Positions 1-8,443 are shown, counted from the first letter of the stretch. The stretch: 64,000 bases of DNA from Streptacidiphilus jiangxiensis (GCF_900109465.1 NZ_FOAZ01000010.1:272669-336668), one strand, 5' to 3'. Translations and numbers: made by a program. Notes: generated from the sequence alone by a model not told the origin.

Positions 1-19
1 TCCCCAGGATCGCGAGAAC

Positions 20-1339
20 ATGACCGACGATGTCCTGATCGTCCACGGCGGAACGCCGCTGGAGGGTGAGATCCGTGTCCGCGGCGCGAAGAACCTCGTG
101 CCCAAGGCCATGGTGGCGGCCCTGCTGGGTCACGAGCCGAGCCGGCTGCGCAACGTTCCGGACATCCGTGACGTCAAGGTCGTGCGCGGCCTGCTGCAGC
201 TGCACGGGGTGACCGTGCGCGCCGGCGAGGAAGAGGGCGAGCTGGTGCTCGACCCGACCTATGTCGAGAGCGCGAACGTCGCCGACATCGACGCGCACGC
301 CGGCAGCTCGCGGATCCCGATCCTTTTCTGCGGCCCGCTGCTGCACCGCCTCGGCCACGCGTTCATCCCGGGCCTCGGCGGCTGCGACATCGGCGGCCGC
401 CCGGTCGACTTCCACTTCGACGTGCTGCGGCAGTTCGGCGCGGTCATCGAGAAGCACCCGCAGGGCACCGTGCTCAACGCCCCGCAGCGGCTGCGCGGCT
501 GCAAGATCGAGCTGCCCTACCCGTCGGTGGGGGCGACGGAGCAGGTGCTGCTGACCGCGGTGCTGGCCGAGGGCGTCACCGAGCTGCGCAACGCGGCCAT
601 CGAGCCGGAGATCGTCGACCTGATCTGCGTGCTGCAGAAGATGGGCGCGATCATCTCGATGGGCACCGACCGCACCATCCTCATCACCGGCGTGGACCGT
701 CTGGGCGGCTACAACCACCGCGCCATCCCGGACCGCCTGGAGGCGGCCTCCTGGGCGTGCGCGGCGCTGGCGACGCAGGGCGACATCTACGTCCACGGCG
801 CCCGCCAGCTGGAGATGATGACCTTCCTGAACACCTTCCGGAAGGTCGGCGGCGCGTTCTCGGTCGACGACGACGGCATCCGCTTCTGGCACCCGGGCGG
901 CGAGCTGAAGGCCATCGCCCTGGAGACGGACGTGCACCCGGGCTTCCAGACGGACTGGCAGCAGCCGCTGGTCGTGGCCCTGACGCAGGCCTCCGGCCTG
1001 TCGATCGTCCACGAGACCGTCTACGAGTCCCGTCTCGGCTTCACCTCCGCGCTGAACCAGATGGGCGCGCACATCCAGCTCTACCGCGAGTGCCTCGGCG
1101 GCACGCCGTGCCGCTTCGGTCAGCGCAACTTCCTGCACTCGGCGGTCGTCTCCGGCCCGTCCAAGCTGCAGGGCGCCGAGCTGGTCATCCCCGACCTGCG
1201 CGGCGGCTTCTCCTACCTGATCGCGGCGCTGGCCGCGCAGGGCACCTCGCGCGTCCACGGCATCGACCTGATCAACCGCGGCTACGAGAACTTCATGGAC
1301 AAGCTGCGCGCGCTGGGCGCGCAGATCGAAGCGCCGTAA
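20..1339 (+). CDS. murA: UDP-N-acetylglucosamine 1-carboxyvinyltransferase (MurA)
   Basis: Cytoplasmic enzyme of the first committed step of peptidoglycan synthesis: it transfers enolpyruvate from PEP to UDP-GlcNAc. The 439 residues match the usual length of the EPT fold. Near the N-terminus the substrate-binding Lys-Asn pair (K24-N25, in RGAKNLVPK) is present. The flexible-loop nucleophile is Cys122 in the context GGCDIGGRPVD, so the enzyme should be fosfomycin-sensitive. DVHPGFQTDWQQP and the C-terminal DLRGGFSYL motif are also intact. The first ATG inside the window is used; no Shine-Dalgarno can be judged because only 19 bases precede it, so a slightly longer N-terminus is possible. It converges on the acetyltransferase gene across palindromic repeat copy 1 and sits next to hup, as in Streptomyces. 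Confidence 0.95.
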   Translation: MTDDVLIVHGGTPLEGEIRVRGAKNLVPKAMVAALLGHEPSRLRNVPDIRDVKVVRGLLQLHGVTVRAGEEEGELVLDPTYVESANVADIDAHAGSSRIPILFCGPLLHRLGHAFIPGLGGCDIGGRPVDFHFDVLRQFGAVIEKHPQGTVLNAPQRLRGCKIELPYPSVGATEQVLLTAVLAEGVTELRNAAIEPEIVDLICVLQKMGAIISMGTDRTILITGVDRLGGYNHRAIPDRLEAASWACAALATQGDIYVHGARQLEMMTFLNTFRKVGGAFSVDDDGIRFWHPGGELKAIALETDVHPGFQTDWQQPLVVALTQASGLSIVHETVYESRLGFTSALNQMGAHIQLYRECLGGTPCRFGQRNFLHSAVVSGPSKLQGAELVIPDLRGGFSYLIAALAAQGTSRVHGIDLINRGYENFMDKLRALGAQIEAP

Positions 1340-1349
1340 AGGCGCTTGG

Positions 1350-1451
1350 GGGGCGCGAGGAACTGCGCGAGAAACCACCCGATGCGGATGGCCCTGCTCG
1401 TTGAGGACCATCTGCACGCCGGTGGCTTGTCGCGCAGTTCCTCGCGCCCCT
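1350..1451. repeat. Palindromic intergenic element, copy 1
   Basis: Arms of about 21 bp (GGGGCGCGAGGAACTGCGCGA and its complement) flank an interior of about 60 bp that is itself partly palindromic (CCACC…GGTGG, GCGGATGG…CCATC). It begins about 10 bp after the murA stop and ends about 12 bp before the stop of the convergent acetyltransferase gene, a position expected of a bidirectional terminator. It is the same family as the elements at 8332, 34823 and 45087. Confidence 0.9.
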
Positions 1452-1462
1452 GAGTAGTGCAA

Positions 1463-2221
1463 CTACCGCCTGGTGAAGACGTGCACCGTGCCCGCCGGCT
1501 CGAAGCCCCCGCGGGCATACCACTCCTTCGGCCAGTCGTCCGCGTCGGCCAGGAGGAAGAGGAGCTGCGCGTCCGCCGCCCGGTGCAGGGCCGTGGCCAG
1601 CACCGTCGCGGCGTGGCCGCGGCCGCGGTGGGGTTCGGCGGTCACCAGGTCCTCGACCTGTGCGACGCCGGCCGCCCGGTCCTGGTAGAGGTCGGCCCAG
1701 GCCGCGACGGAGCCGTCCGCGTCCCGCACGGCCAGGAACCGGACCTCGTCGGCGCCCCGCAGACGGGTCGCGCGCCGCTCGACGAGGTGACGGACCGTCT
1801 CCTCGTCGGACTCCGGCCAGAACGCCCGCTCCTGGAGCGTCAACGCCGGTCGCAGCGTGTCCAGGTCCACCTCCTCGGCGGCCGGTGTCGCAGCGGGGCG
1901 GGCTCCCCGATGGATCATCACCAGGGCTGCTCCCTGCTGGTATCCGACGGCCTTCAGGAACGGCGCGCAGGCGTCTCCCAGGGGTCCTGGCAGGACGGTG
2001 ACCATCCGGTGCCCCAGACCGTCCAGCAGCGCGTCCACGCGGCCGGCGAGCAGCTCCGGGTCGGTGTCACCGTCCACGACGACCTGGTTGTGCTCCCAGG
2101 ATCGCGCGTATGCGGGGTCGCGCACCGCGAAGCCGCCGGGGAAGTCCGTCGTCAGCGCCGCCTGGCGGCGGGCGAAGGAGGCGAGGAAGGAGGCGACCCG
2201 GTCCAGTTCGCTTGAGATCAT
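1463..2221 (-). CDS. GNAT family N-acetyltransferase
   Basis: Predicted acetyl-CoA-dependent N-acyltransferase of unknown substrate, about 252 residues. The C-terminal half carries the GNAT core: the acetyl-CoA pyrophosphate-binding loop appears as EPHRGRGHA, followed by the usual helix and a YARGGFEPAG strand at the end. The N-terminal half is less conserved and may be a degenerate second GNAT-like lobe. I start at the ATG (MISSEL…). A GTG 51 bases upstream is in frame, but it falls inside the hup terminator hairpin, so it is unlikely. No strong Shine-Dalgarno precedes the ATG. It is convergent with murA and lies downstream of hup on the same strand, but separated from it by a hairpin. Confidence 0.8.
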   Translation of the reverse strand: MISSELDRVASFLASFARRQAALTTDFPGGFAVRDPAYARSWEHNQVVVDGDTDPELLAGRVDALLDGLGHRMVTVLPGPLGDACAPFLKAVGYQQGAALVMIHRGARPAATPAAEEVDLDTLRPALTLQERAFWPESDEETVRHLVERRATRLRGADEVRFLAVRDADGSVAAWADLYQDRAAGVAQVEDLVTAEPHRGRGHAATVLATALHRAADAQLLFLLADADDWPKEWYARGGFEPAGTVHVFTRR

Positions 2222-2268
2222 CCGCTCAGTCAAGCAGGCGCCCGGCCCGTCACGCCTCCGGATAAACG

Positions 2269-2312
2269 CCACGAGCCGGCCACCCCGCGGCTGCGGGGTG
2301 ACCGGCTCGTGG
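2269..2312 (-). terminator. Terminator downstream of hup
   Basis: Long GC-rich inverted repeat (CCACGAGCCGG…CCGGCTCGTGG outside, ACCCCGC…GCGGGGT inside, tetraloop GGCT) starting 13 bases after the hup stop. No clear T-run follows. Confidence 0.8.
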
Positions 2313-2324
2313 GGACGCCAGGGC

Positions 2325-2606
2325 TCACTTGCCCTTGGCGGCCTCCTTCAGCTTCGAACCCGCGGAGACCTTGACGCTGTAGCCGGCCGGGATCTGGATC
2401 GGGTCGCCGGTCTGCGGGTTGCGGGCGGTACGAGCGGCACGGTGGGTGCGCTCGAAGGTCAGGAAGCCGGGGATGGTGACCTTCTCGTCGCCCTTGGCGA
2501 CGACGTCGCCGACGATGTCGGCGAAGGCCGAAAGGACGGCGTCGGCGTCCTTGCGGGTCACCTCGGCGCGCTCGGAGAGCGCGGCCACCAGCTCGCTGCG
2601 GTTCAT
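2325..2606 (-). CDS. hup: HU family nucleoid DNA-binding protein
   Basis: Small basic histone-like protein of 93 residues that binds and bends DNA as a dimer. The N-terminal helices (MNRSELVAALSERAEVTRKDAD) and the core GDEKVTIPGFLTFERTHRAARTARNPQTGD are typical of HU, including the GFGxF-like turn (here PGFLTF) and the R-x-x-RNPQTG beta-arm with its proline. This is the short form, without the lysine/alanine-rich tail of the second Streptomyces HU (HupS). The ATG is preceded by GGAG at a 5-base spacing; upstream in-frame codons give no family sequence. By position (next to murA) it corresponds to the vegetative HupA. A single terminator follows the gene, so it is probably monocistronic. Confidence 0.93.
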   Translation of the reverse strand: MNRSELVAALSERAEVTRKDADAVLSAFADIVGDVVAKGDEKVTIPGFLTFERTHRAARTARNPQTGDPIQIPAGYSVKVSAGSKLKEAAKGK

Positions 2607-2979
2607 GTGTACTCCATAGTGGTCTGTCGCATTGCGGTCCTCGGCTGCCCCGGAGGACCGCCGCCTCGGCTGCCGAGCCGAGCCATCGAGCAGCCGTGCT
2701 CTGGCTGCGATGACGTCCCGACAGGCGATGGGGCTGTGCCTGAGCACGAATCCTGCCCCCATAGCCGCCGGGAAAGCGAATCCGGCACCCGCGGGAGTCA
2801 CACGAACAGCGCCACGCTCCCGCGCGCGCCGATGGGACTCCCGCCGGTCACTCTAGGCGGACGTTTCCGGAACTGTCGTAAACGACGCGCCGGGGCCACC
2901 GTATCGGTTGCGGTCCGATGGCCCCAAACGCAGGTCAGCCTGTGGTCCGAACGGGCACCGGGCGGGTGCGGCCCGGGTG
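2607..2979. promoter_or_regulatory. hup upstream region and malic enzyme 3' region
   Basis: This 373-base gene-free stretch holds the leftward hup promoter/leader, with GGAG 5 bases before the start, and at its right end the malic enzyme terminator hairpin. I see no convincing open reading frame, tRNA or riboswitch fold. The exact promoter boxes cannot be assigned with confidence. Confidence 0.5.
2892..2925 (-). terminator. Hairpin downstream of malic enzyme gene
   Basis: Imperfect inverted repeat GGGGCCA…TGGCCCC with an inner TCGG/CCGA pairing, about 55 bases beyond the malic enzyme stop. There is no T-run. Confidence 0.5.
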
Positions 2980-4431
2980 TCAGCCGCCGATCACCGGGAA
3001 GGACCCGGTGTCACCCGGGGAGGTGGTCGGCGCCTGGGCCGTGCCCGCGGCGACGGCCGCCTCACGGACGGCGGCGGCGACGGTCTTGGCCACGTCGGCG
3101 TGGAAGACGGACGGGATGATGTAGTTGGCGTTGCGCTCCTCCGCGCCCACCGTCGCGGCCAGCGCGCGGGACGCGGCCAGCATCATCTCGGTGTTGACGG
3201 TGCGGCTCTGCGCGTCCAGCAGGCCGCGGAAGACACCCGGGAAGACCAGCACGTTGTTGATCTGGTTCGGGAAGTCGCTGCGGCCGGTGGCGACGACCGC
3301 GGCGGTCTGCCGGGCGACGGCCGGGTCGACCTCCGGGTCGGGGTTGGCCAGCGCGAAGACGATGGCGTCCTCGGCCATCGCCGCGATGTCCTCGCCGTCC
3401 AGGACGTTCGGCGCGGAGACGCCGATGAAGACGTCGGCGCCGCGCACGGCCTCCTTGAGCGAACCGGTGCGGTTGCTGCGGTTGGTGTTCTCCGCGATCC
3501 AGCGCAGCGACTCGTTCAGGTCGTCGCGGCCGAGGTGGACGACGCCCTTCACGTCCGCGACGGTGGCGTGCTGCACGCCCGCCGCCATCAGCAGCTTGAG
3601 GATCGCGGTGCCGGCCGCGCCCGCGCCGGACATGACGACGCGGACGTCGCCGATGTGCTTGCCGACCACCTGCAGCGCGTTCATCAGCGCGGCGAGCACG
3701 ACGATCGCGGTGCCGTGCTGGTCGTCGTGGAAGACGGGGATGTCGAGGGCCTCGCGCAGCCGGGCCTCGATCTCGAAGCAGCGCGGCGCGGAGATGTCCT
3801 CCAGGTTGATGCCGGCGAAGCCGGGGGCGATCGCCTTGACGATGGCGACGATCTCGTCGGTGTCCTGGGTGTCCAGGCAGATCGGCCAGGCGTCGATGCC
3901 CGCGAAGCGCTTGAACAGGGCCGCCTTGCCCTCCATGACCGGCAGCGCGGCCTTGGGGCCGATGTTGCCGAGACCGAGCACGGCGGAGCCGTCGGTGACC
4001 ACGGCGACGCTGTTGCGCTTGATGGTGAGGCGGCGGGCGTCGTCGGGGTTCTCGGCGATCGCCATGCAGACCCGGGCGACGCCGGGGGTGTAGATCATCG
4101 AGAGGTCGTCACGGTTGCGGATCGGGAGCTTGCTGGACATCTCGATCTTGCCGCCGAGGTGCATCAGGAAGGTCCGGTCGGAGACCTTGCCGATGGAGAT
4201 GCCCTCGATGGTGCGCAGCTTCTCGACGATCTCCTCGGCGTGCGCGACCGAGGCGGCGGCGATGGTCACGTCGATCCGCAGCGCCTCGAGCCCGGAGGAC
4301 GTGACGTCGAGCCCGGTCACCGTGCCGCCGGAGGACTCCACCGAGGTGGTGATCTGGCTCACCGCGTTGCCCCTGGCCGGGACCTCCAGGCGCACCGTGA
4401 TCGAGTTGGAGACACTGGGGACCGCCGTCAT
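2980..4431 (-). CDS. ACT-domain malic enzyme (malate dehydrogenase, oxaloacetate-decarboxylating)
   Basis: Oxidative decarboxylation of malate to pyruvate with reduction of NAD(P)+, 483 residues. An N-terminal ACT-like regulatory domain covers about residues 9–83, as in other actinobacterial malic enzymes. The catalytic part follows: Tyr114 in SMIYTPGVAR, the catalytic Lys169 in PVMEGKAALFK, metal ligands in NLEDISAP (E211, D212) and HDDQHGTA (D236, D237), and a Rossmann GAGAAG motif at 269–274. Coenzyme preference cannot be read from the sequence. The ATG chosen has GGAAGAAGG upstream; an earlier in-frame start would add 19 residues outside the family N-terminus. It lies between hup and the HelD gene, as in S. 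coelicolor. Confidence 0.93.
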   Translation of the reverse strand: MTAVPSVSNSITVRLEVPARGNAVSQITTSVESSGGTVTGLDVTSSGLEALRIDVTIAAASVAHAEEIVEKLRTIEGISIGKVSDRTFLMHLGGKIEMSSKLPIRNRDDLSMIYTPGVARVCMAIAENPDDARRLTIKRNSVAVVTDGSAVLGLGNIGPKAALPVMEGKAALFKRFAGIDAWPICLDTQDTDEIVAIVKAIAPGFAGINLEDISAPRCFEIEARLREALDIPVFHDDQHGTAIVVLAALMNALQVVGKHIGDVRVVMSGAGAAGTAILKLLMAAGVQHATVADVKGVVHLGRDDLNESLRWIAENTNRSNRTGSLKEAVRGADVFIGVSAPNVLDGEDIAAMAEDAIVFALANPDPEVDPAVARQTAAVVATGRSDFPNQINNVLVFPGVFRGLLDAQSRTVNTEMMLAASRALAATVGAEERNANYIIPSVFHADVAKTVAAAVREAAVAAGTAQAPTTSPGDTGSFPVIGG

Positions 4432-4732
4432 CGACGTTGCCTTCTTCCTGTACCGCGCAACTGTGGAGTTCGACCTCGATGGTCGCACCTACTTGTCGGT
4501 AGGCGGAAATATTGTTCCACGAGCGGCTCCTCCGGCCCTTCTCCGGCGCCTCCCCTGCTCCTCTCTTCGGCTCTTCTTCGGCTGAGGGGAATGCGTTCCG
4601 GGAGGCGTTTGTTACTCTGGCTGTGCGACACCGGCTCGATCCAAGCCCCCGGGCCCAACCTTCGTCCCTCAGAGGGACCACTTGCCGCGAGGCGAGCATG
4701 GCGGGTCGGTGTCGTACTAAGACGGAAAGTCA
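4432..4732. promoter_or_regulatory. Upstream region of the malic enzyme gene
   Basis: About 300 bases without a gene. Read leftward it contains a polypurine-rich stretch (about 4520–4585) and a small inverted repeat CCTAC-N6-GTAGG at 4488–4503, about 60 bases before the malic enzyme start. The latter is a possible operator. No RNA gene or plausible coding frame is visible. Confidence 0.4.
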
Positions 4733-4769
4733 GAAGGGGCTCCCCACCGCACCGGTGGGGAGCCCCTTC
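4733..4769 (-). terminator. Terminator of the HelD-type helicase gene
   Basis: Perfect 16-bp inverted repeat (GAAGGGGCTCCCCACC / GGTGGGGAGCCCCTTC) with a 5-base loop, 14 bases after the stop codon. Confidence 0.9.
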
Positions 4770-4783
4770 TCGTTGACCTCGCG

Positions 4784-7111
4784 TCAGCCGTGCAGCAGCG
4801 CGGGAACGCCCGCCGAGTCCGGCAGGTCCAGCGGACCGCTCAGCACCGTCAGCCGCTGCGTGGCGCGCGTCAGCGCCACGTAGAGGACCCGCAGGCCCGC
4901 CTCCGACTCCCCCGCGATCCCGGACGGGTCCGCGACGACCGTGGCGTCGTACTCCAGGCCCTTGGCCTCCAGGCTGCCCAGCGCCACCGCGCGCTCGCCC
5001 AGACCCGCGATCCAGGAGCGCGCCTCCTCGCGGCGGTCCATCGGCACCACGATGCCGACGGTGCCCTCGACCTCCGCCAGCAGCCGCGCGACCTCCGCAC
5101 GGGCGGCCCCGCCGAGCGCGTCCTCGTCCGCGACCGCCGCGAAACGCGGTTCGACACCGGTGGAGCGCACCGCCACCGGCGGCTCCGTGCCCGGCGCGGC
5201 CTGGGCCAGGATGCGCGAGGCCACGTCGGCGATCTCGGCCGGGTTGCGGTAGTTGGTGGTCAGCGTGAAGCGCCGACGCGGCTTCCCCGCCAGCGTCTCG
5301 TCCATCGCCGCCTGCGCCTCGGCCGGGTCGATCCAGGACGACTGCGCCGGGTCGCCGACGATGGTCCAGGTGGCGTTGCGGGCGCGGCGGCCCACCATCC
5401 GCCACTGCATCGGGGTCAGGTCCTGCGCCTCGTCCACGATCACGTGGGCGTAGTCGCGGCGCTCGGCCGCCGAGGCGGCACGCTGGTCCTGGTCACGGCG
5501 CTGCCGGTCACCGTAGGTGGTGACCTCGTCCAGGCCGGTCAGCAGGTCCATCGGGTCGACCTCGCGCACCCGCGGCCGATACGGCTCGCCCAGCTGCGTG
5601 TTCAGCTCGTCCAGGAGCGCCACGTCGGCCACCGACACGCCGCCGCGGCCCTGCCGGTCCAGGTGCTTCCACGAGTCGGTCAGCCCCCGCAGCTCGGCGC
5701 GGCTGAAGGAGCCGCGGGCCAGCCCGCCGAGGCGGCGCTGGTCGGCGAGGACGGCCAGGGCCCGGCGCGGGGTGAGCGCCGGCCACCAGGCCTCCAGGAA
5801 GTCCAGGAACACGTCCTCGTCGGCCACGTACTCGTCGAAGGCCTCCCGCTGGCGCTGCTGCTCCTCGCGCTCGTAGCGGTCCACCGGAGTCGGGCGGCCG
5901 CGCAGCAGTCGCGTCCACAGCGCGTCGAGCAGCATCCGGCGGGCCCGCGGGCGCAGCAGGTTGACGGGGGTGTTGCCGCCGAGCACGCTGCGGCGCAGGT
6001 CGCGCAGGGCATGGGTGTCCAGCTTCAGCACCTCGCCCTGGGCGACGACGCGGAGCTCGGCGGGCGTGTCCGGGCCGTCCAGGGCGGCACGGGCGACCCG
6101 GCGCAGCAGCGGCAGCATCCGCGAGGAGCCCTTGACCCGGGCCGTCTCGGGGGTGTCGTAGCGGTCCGCCTCCTCGCCGTCGAGCAGGCCGCCGATGGCG
6201 CGGATCGCCACCTGGCCCTCCTCGCCCAGCGCCGGGAGCACGCCCTCGGTGTAGGAGACCAGCAGCGGGGTGGGGCTGACCACCAGGATGCCGCCCGCGT
6301 AACGGCGGCGGTCGTGGTAGAGCAGGTAGGCGGCGCGGTGCAGGGCCACGGCGGTCTTGCCGGTGCCCGGCCCGCCGGTGACCAGGGTCGCGCCGGCGGC
6401 CTGCGCGCGGATCACCTCGTCCTGCTCCTGCTGGATCGAGGAGACGATGTCGCGCATCGAGTGGCTGCGCGCCCGGCCGAGGGTGGCCATCAGCGCGCCG
6501 TCGCCGACGACGGCCAGCGGCTCGCCGGAAAGGCGCGCCTCCAGGTCGGGGCGGAGCAGGTCGTCCTCGACGCCCAGCACCTTGCGGCCGCGCGAGCGGA
6601 TCACCCGGCGGCGCACCACGCGTCCCGGCTGGCGCGGGGTGGCCCGGTAGAACGGCGCGGCGGCGGGCGCGCGCCAGTCGATGACCAGCGGGCCGTACTC
6701 GGCGTCGAGCACGCCGAGGCGGCCGACGTGCAGCGTCTCGGCGATGTTCGGGTCGGCTGGGTCGAGCGGGGTCTGCGAGGGGAAGCCGTCCTCCTCCGGA
6801 CGGTCCGGCTGCTGCAGGTCGATCCGGCCGAAGAGGAAGTCCTCGAACTCGTTCGTCAACCGCTGCAGGTGACGTCCGGCCTGGTAGGCCTGCGCGTCAC
6901 GCTCGGCCAGCGCGCCGGGGGTGCCGGCGTGGGATTTGCGGATGGCGTCGTCGAGCAGGAACTCCGCCTCGGCGAGCTTCTCGCCGAGACGGCGGTAGAC
7001 CGTGTCGAGATGCGCCTGTTCGACCGCGATCTCGCGGTCTATCAGGGTCTGGTCGGCTCTGTGGTCGCTCGACCGAGCGGACTCCGCGGACGGGCGGGTG
7101 GGCGAGGCCAA
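4784..7111 (-). CDS. HelD-type RNA polymerase-associated ATPase (UvrD/Rep-like superfamily 1)
   Basis: 775-residue SF1 motor of the HelD family. In other bacteria these proteins bind RNA polymerase, open its clamps and recycle stalled enzyme. An N-terminal coiled-coil arm spans about residues 20–95. A long segment then leads to Walker A GGPGTGKT (246–253). Walker B is VIDEAQDLTPMQW, followed by GDPAQSSW (motif III), NYRNPAEI (motif IV) and a C-terminal VALTRATQRL (motif VI). The start is TTG, supported by AGGGG about 5 bases upstream. I found no rifamycin-associated element in the 83-base upstream gap, so it is probably the housekeeping HelD rather than an inducible HelR. A TAGGAT box suggests its own promoter in that gap. 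Confidence 0.85.
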   Translation of the reverse strand: MASPTRPSAESARSSDHRADQTLIDREIAVEQAHLDTVYRRLGEKLAEAEFLLDDAIRKSHAGTPGALAERDAQAYQAGRHLQRLTNEFEDFLFGRIDLQQPDRPEEDGFPSQTPLDPADPNIAETLHVGRLGVLDAEYGPLVIDWRAPAAAPFYRATPRQPGRVVRRRVIRSRGRKVLGVEDDLLRPDLEARLSGEPLAVVGDGALMATLGRARSHSMRDIVSSIQQEQDEVIRAQAAGATLVTGGPGTGKTAVALHRAAYLLYHDRRRYAGGILVVSPTPLLVSYTEGVLPALGEEGQVAIRAIGGLLDGEEADRYDTPETARVKGSSRMLPLLRRVARAALDGPDTPAELRVVAQGEVLKLDTHALRDLRRSVLGGNTPVNLLRPRARRMLLDALWTRLLRGRPTPVDRYEREEQQRQREAFDEYVADEDVFLDFLEAWWPALTPRRALAVLADQRRLGGLARGSFSRAELRGLTDSWKHLDRQGRGGVSVADVALLDELNTQLGEPYRPRVREVDPMDLLTGLDEVTTYGDRQRRDQDQRAASAAERRDYAHVIVDEAQDLTPMQWRMVGRRARNATWTIVGDPAQSSWIDPAEAQAAMDETLAGKPRRRFTLTTNYRNPAEIADVASRILAQAAPGTEPPVAVRSTGVEPRFAAVADEDALGGAARAEVARLLAEVEGTVGIVVPMDRREEARSWIAGLGERAVALGSLEAKGLEYDATVVADPSGIAGESEAGLRVLYVALTRATQRLTVLSGPLDLPDSAGVPALLHG

Positions 7112-7194
7112 GGGTTCCCCTCTGGTCCGTCGTGGGCTGGTGCGGCTCCCCTCACGAAAAAGGGAACTGTTGATCCTACGCCCTCGGGACCCTC

Positions 7195-8319
7195 TCAGTG
7201 GAGGCGGAGGTCACGCTCCGCGGACTTCGGCGCCAGGAAATCCAGCAGGTCGGCGGCCTCAGCCTCGATCTCGCGCCGGGCGGCGGCCCGCTGGGGGCCG
7301 AACAGCTCGACCTCCAGCACGGCCGGCGCGCCCTTCCGCTTGGGCTTCCCGAACGACCAGACCCCCGCGACCCTGCCGTCGACCAGGAGGGCCGGCCGGT
7401 AGCCGTTGTTGTTCGCCCCCAGCCACCCGCGCGCCTGTTCGTCCAGCACCCGGGCGCGGTTGTCGTGGCCGATGAGCACGTTGTCGTAGTCCGGCAGGAA
7501 GCGCGGCGGAGCGGGCGTCCCGGGGTCGGGACGCGGGGCCTCGGGCAGATCGAAGAGCTCGCGGCCGGTCGTGGCATCGGCGAAGACCGCGAGGCGCGGC
7601 CGCAGCCGCTCGAACACCTCCCCCAACCGGGTCACCCCGCACCAGCTCTGCATGTCCTGCACGCTCGCCGGCCCGAAGGCGGCCAGGTAGCGCAACGTGA
7701 GCGCCTCGACGGCGGCCGCGTCCGGCCGCCGCTGCGGGCGGCCCAACCACGCCTCCACGGTGGTCAGCGTTGCCGCCTGGCTGCGTCCCCACTCCCCGCG
7801 CGGAGTCACCTGCACCAGCGACAGCTTGTAGCGCACGGCGGTGGCGAGCGCCGTCGGCTCGTACCCCGGGAACGCCTCGGCGAGCGCCTTCCCGAGCGCG
7901 GCGGGCGTCATCGGCGCGGCGGCGAGGAGATCCCGCCCGGCCTCGTAGAGCGCCTCCGGCTCGATCCCGGCGAGCTGCTTGCGGAAGACGACCCGCTCCC
8001 CGAAGGCGGTGGCCTCGTGCACGCCCTGGCAGAAGGCCCGCAGCAGCAGGGCGTCCTCGACGTCGTGCAGGTGGATCGTGCCCCGCAGAGTGGAGAGCCG
8101 GACGGTCTCGCGCTCGGCGAGCAGGGCGGAGGCCTCGGCGGGGTCGAATCCCGTGATCCGGGACCAGAGCGCGGTGTAGGGGTTCTGCGGGATCTGCGAC
8201 TGCAGCCCGACGAGGTGGTTCACCACCGACAGCGGCGCGGCGTCCTCCCGCGCGAGCAGGAACTGACGCGCCATCAACGCTCGGTTGAGACGCCGGTCGT
8301 CGAGCTTGGAAGCGGCCAT
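7195..8319 (-). CDS. Winged-helix DNA glycosylase-like protein (HTH_42, AlkZ type)
   Basis: 374-residue protein of the HTH_42 winged-helix superfamily, which includes AlkZ (interstrand-crosslink and alkyl-base glycosylase, azinomycin self-resistance) and YcaQ/AlkX. Near the N-terminus the motif GLQSQIPQNPYTALWSR has Gln40 and Gln42 in the Q-x-Q arrangement known as the catalytic motif of the AlkZ branch. TLRGTIHLHD and the C-terminal FLPDYDNVLIGHDNR are other family landmarks. The start is ATG (MAASKLDD). Longer in-frame extensions would translate the palindromic repeat and are rejected. It is probably a cytoplasmic DNA repair enzyme of unknown lesion specificity. It is downstream of padR on the same strand but separated by repeat copy 2. 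Confidence 0.8.
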   Translation of the reverse strand: MAASKLDDRRLNRALMARQFLLAREDAAPLSVVNHLVGLQSQIPQNPYTALWSRITGFDPAEASALLAERETVRLSTLRGTIHLHDVEDALLLRAFCQGVHEATAFGERVVFRKQLAGIEPEALYEAGRDLLAAAPMTPAALGKALAEAFPGYEPTALATAVRYKLSLVQVTPRGEWGRSQAATLTTVEAWLGRPQRRPDAAAVEALTLRYLAAFGPASVQDMQSWCGVTRLGEVFERLRPRLAVFADATTGRELFDLPEAPRPDPGTPAPPRFLPDYDNVLIGHDNRARVLDEQARGWLGANNNGYRPALLVDGRVAGVWSFGKPKRKGAPAVLEVELFGPQRAAARREIEAEAADLLDFLAPKSAERDLRLH

Positions 8320-8331
8320 GCGTTGCACTAT

Positions 8332-8443
8332 CCCAGGGGCGCGAGGAACTGCGCGAGCAACCCACCCCAGGCGGATGGCGCTGCCCGCTCGGGATCTCAA
8401 GGCCCACGGTGGGCTTGTCGCGCAGTTCCTCGCGCCCCTGGGG
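8332..8443. repeat. Palindromic intergenic element, copy 2
   Basis: Outer arms of about 26 bp (CCCAGGGGCGCGAGGAACTG… and complement) with the shared interior GCGGATGG. It abuts the padR stop codon directly (1 base) and lies 12 bases upstream of the glycosylase-like start, so the hairpin may end the padR message. Confidence 0.9.

Noticed and set aside
2222..2272. GTG start giving a longer GNAT acetyltransferase
   Set aside because: The extension translates sequence that forms the hup terminator hairpin, and it has no ribosome site.
7112..7194. Rifamycin-associated element (RAE) upstream of the HelD-type gene
   Set aside because: The palindrome typical of RAE is not present, so there is no sequence support for rifampicin-inducible HelR identity.
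8320..8400. N-terminal extension of the AlkZ-like protein
   Set aside because: It would translate the palindromic repeat (the same residue string RAVPRAP appears from other repeat copies), so it is a non-coding artefact.
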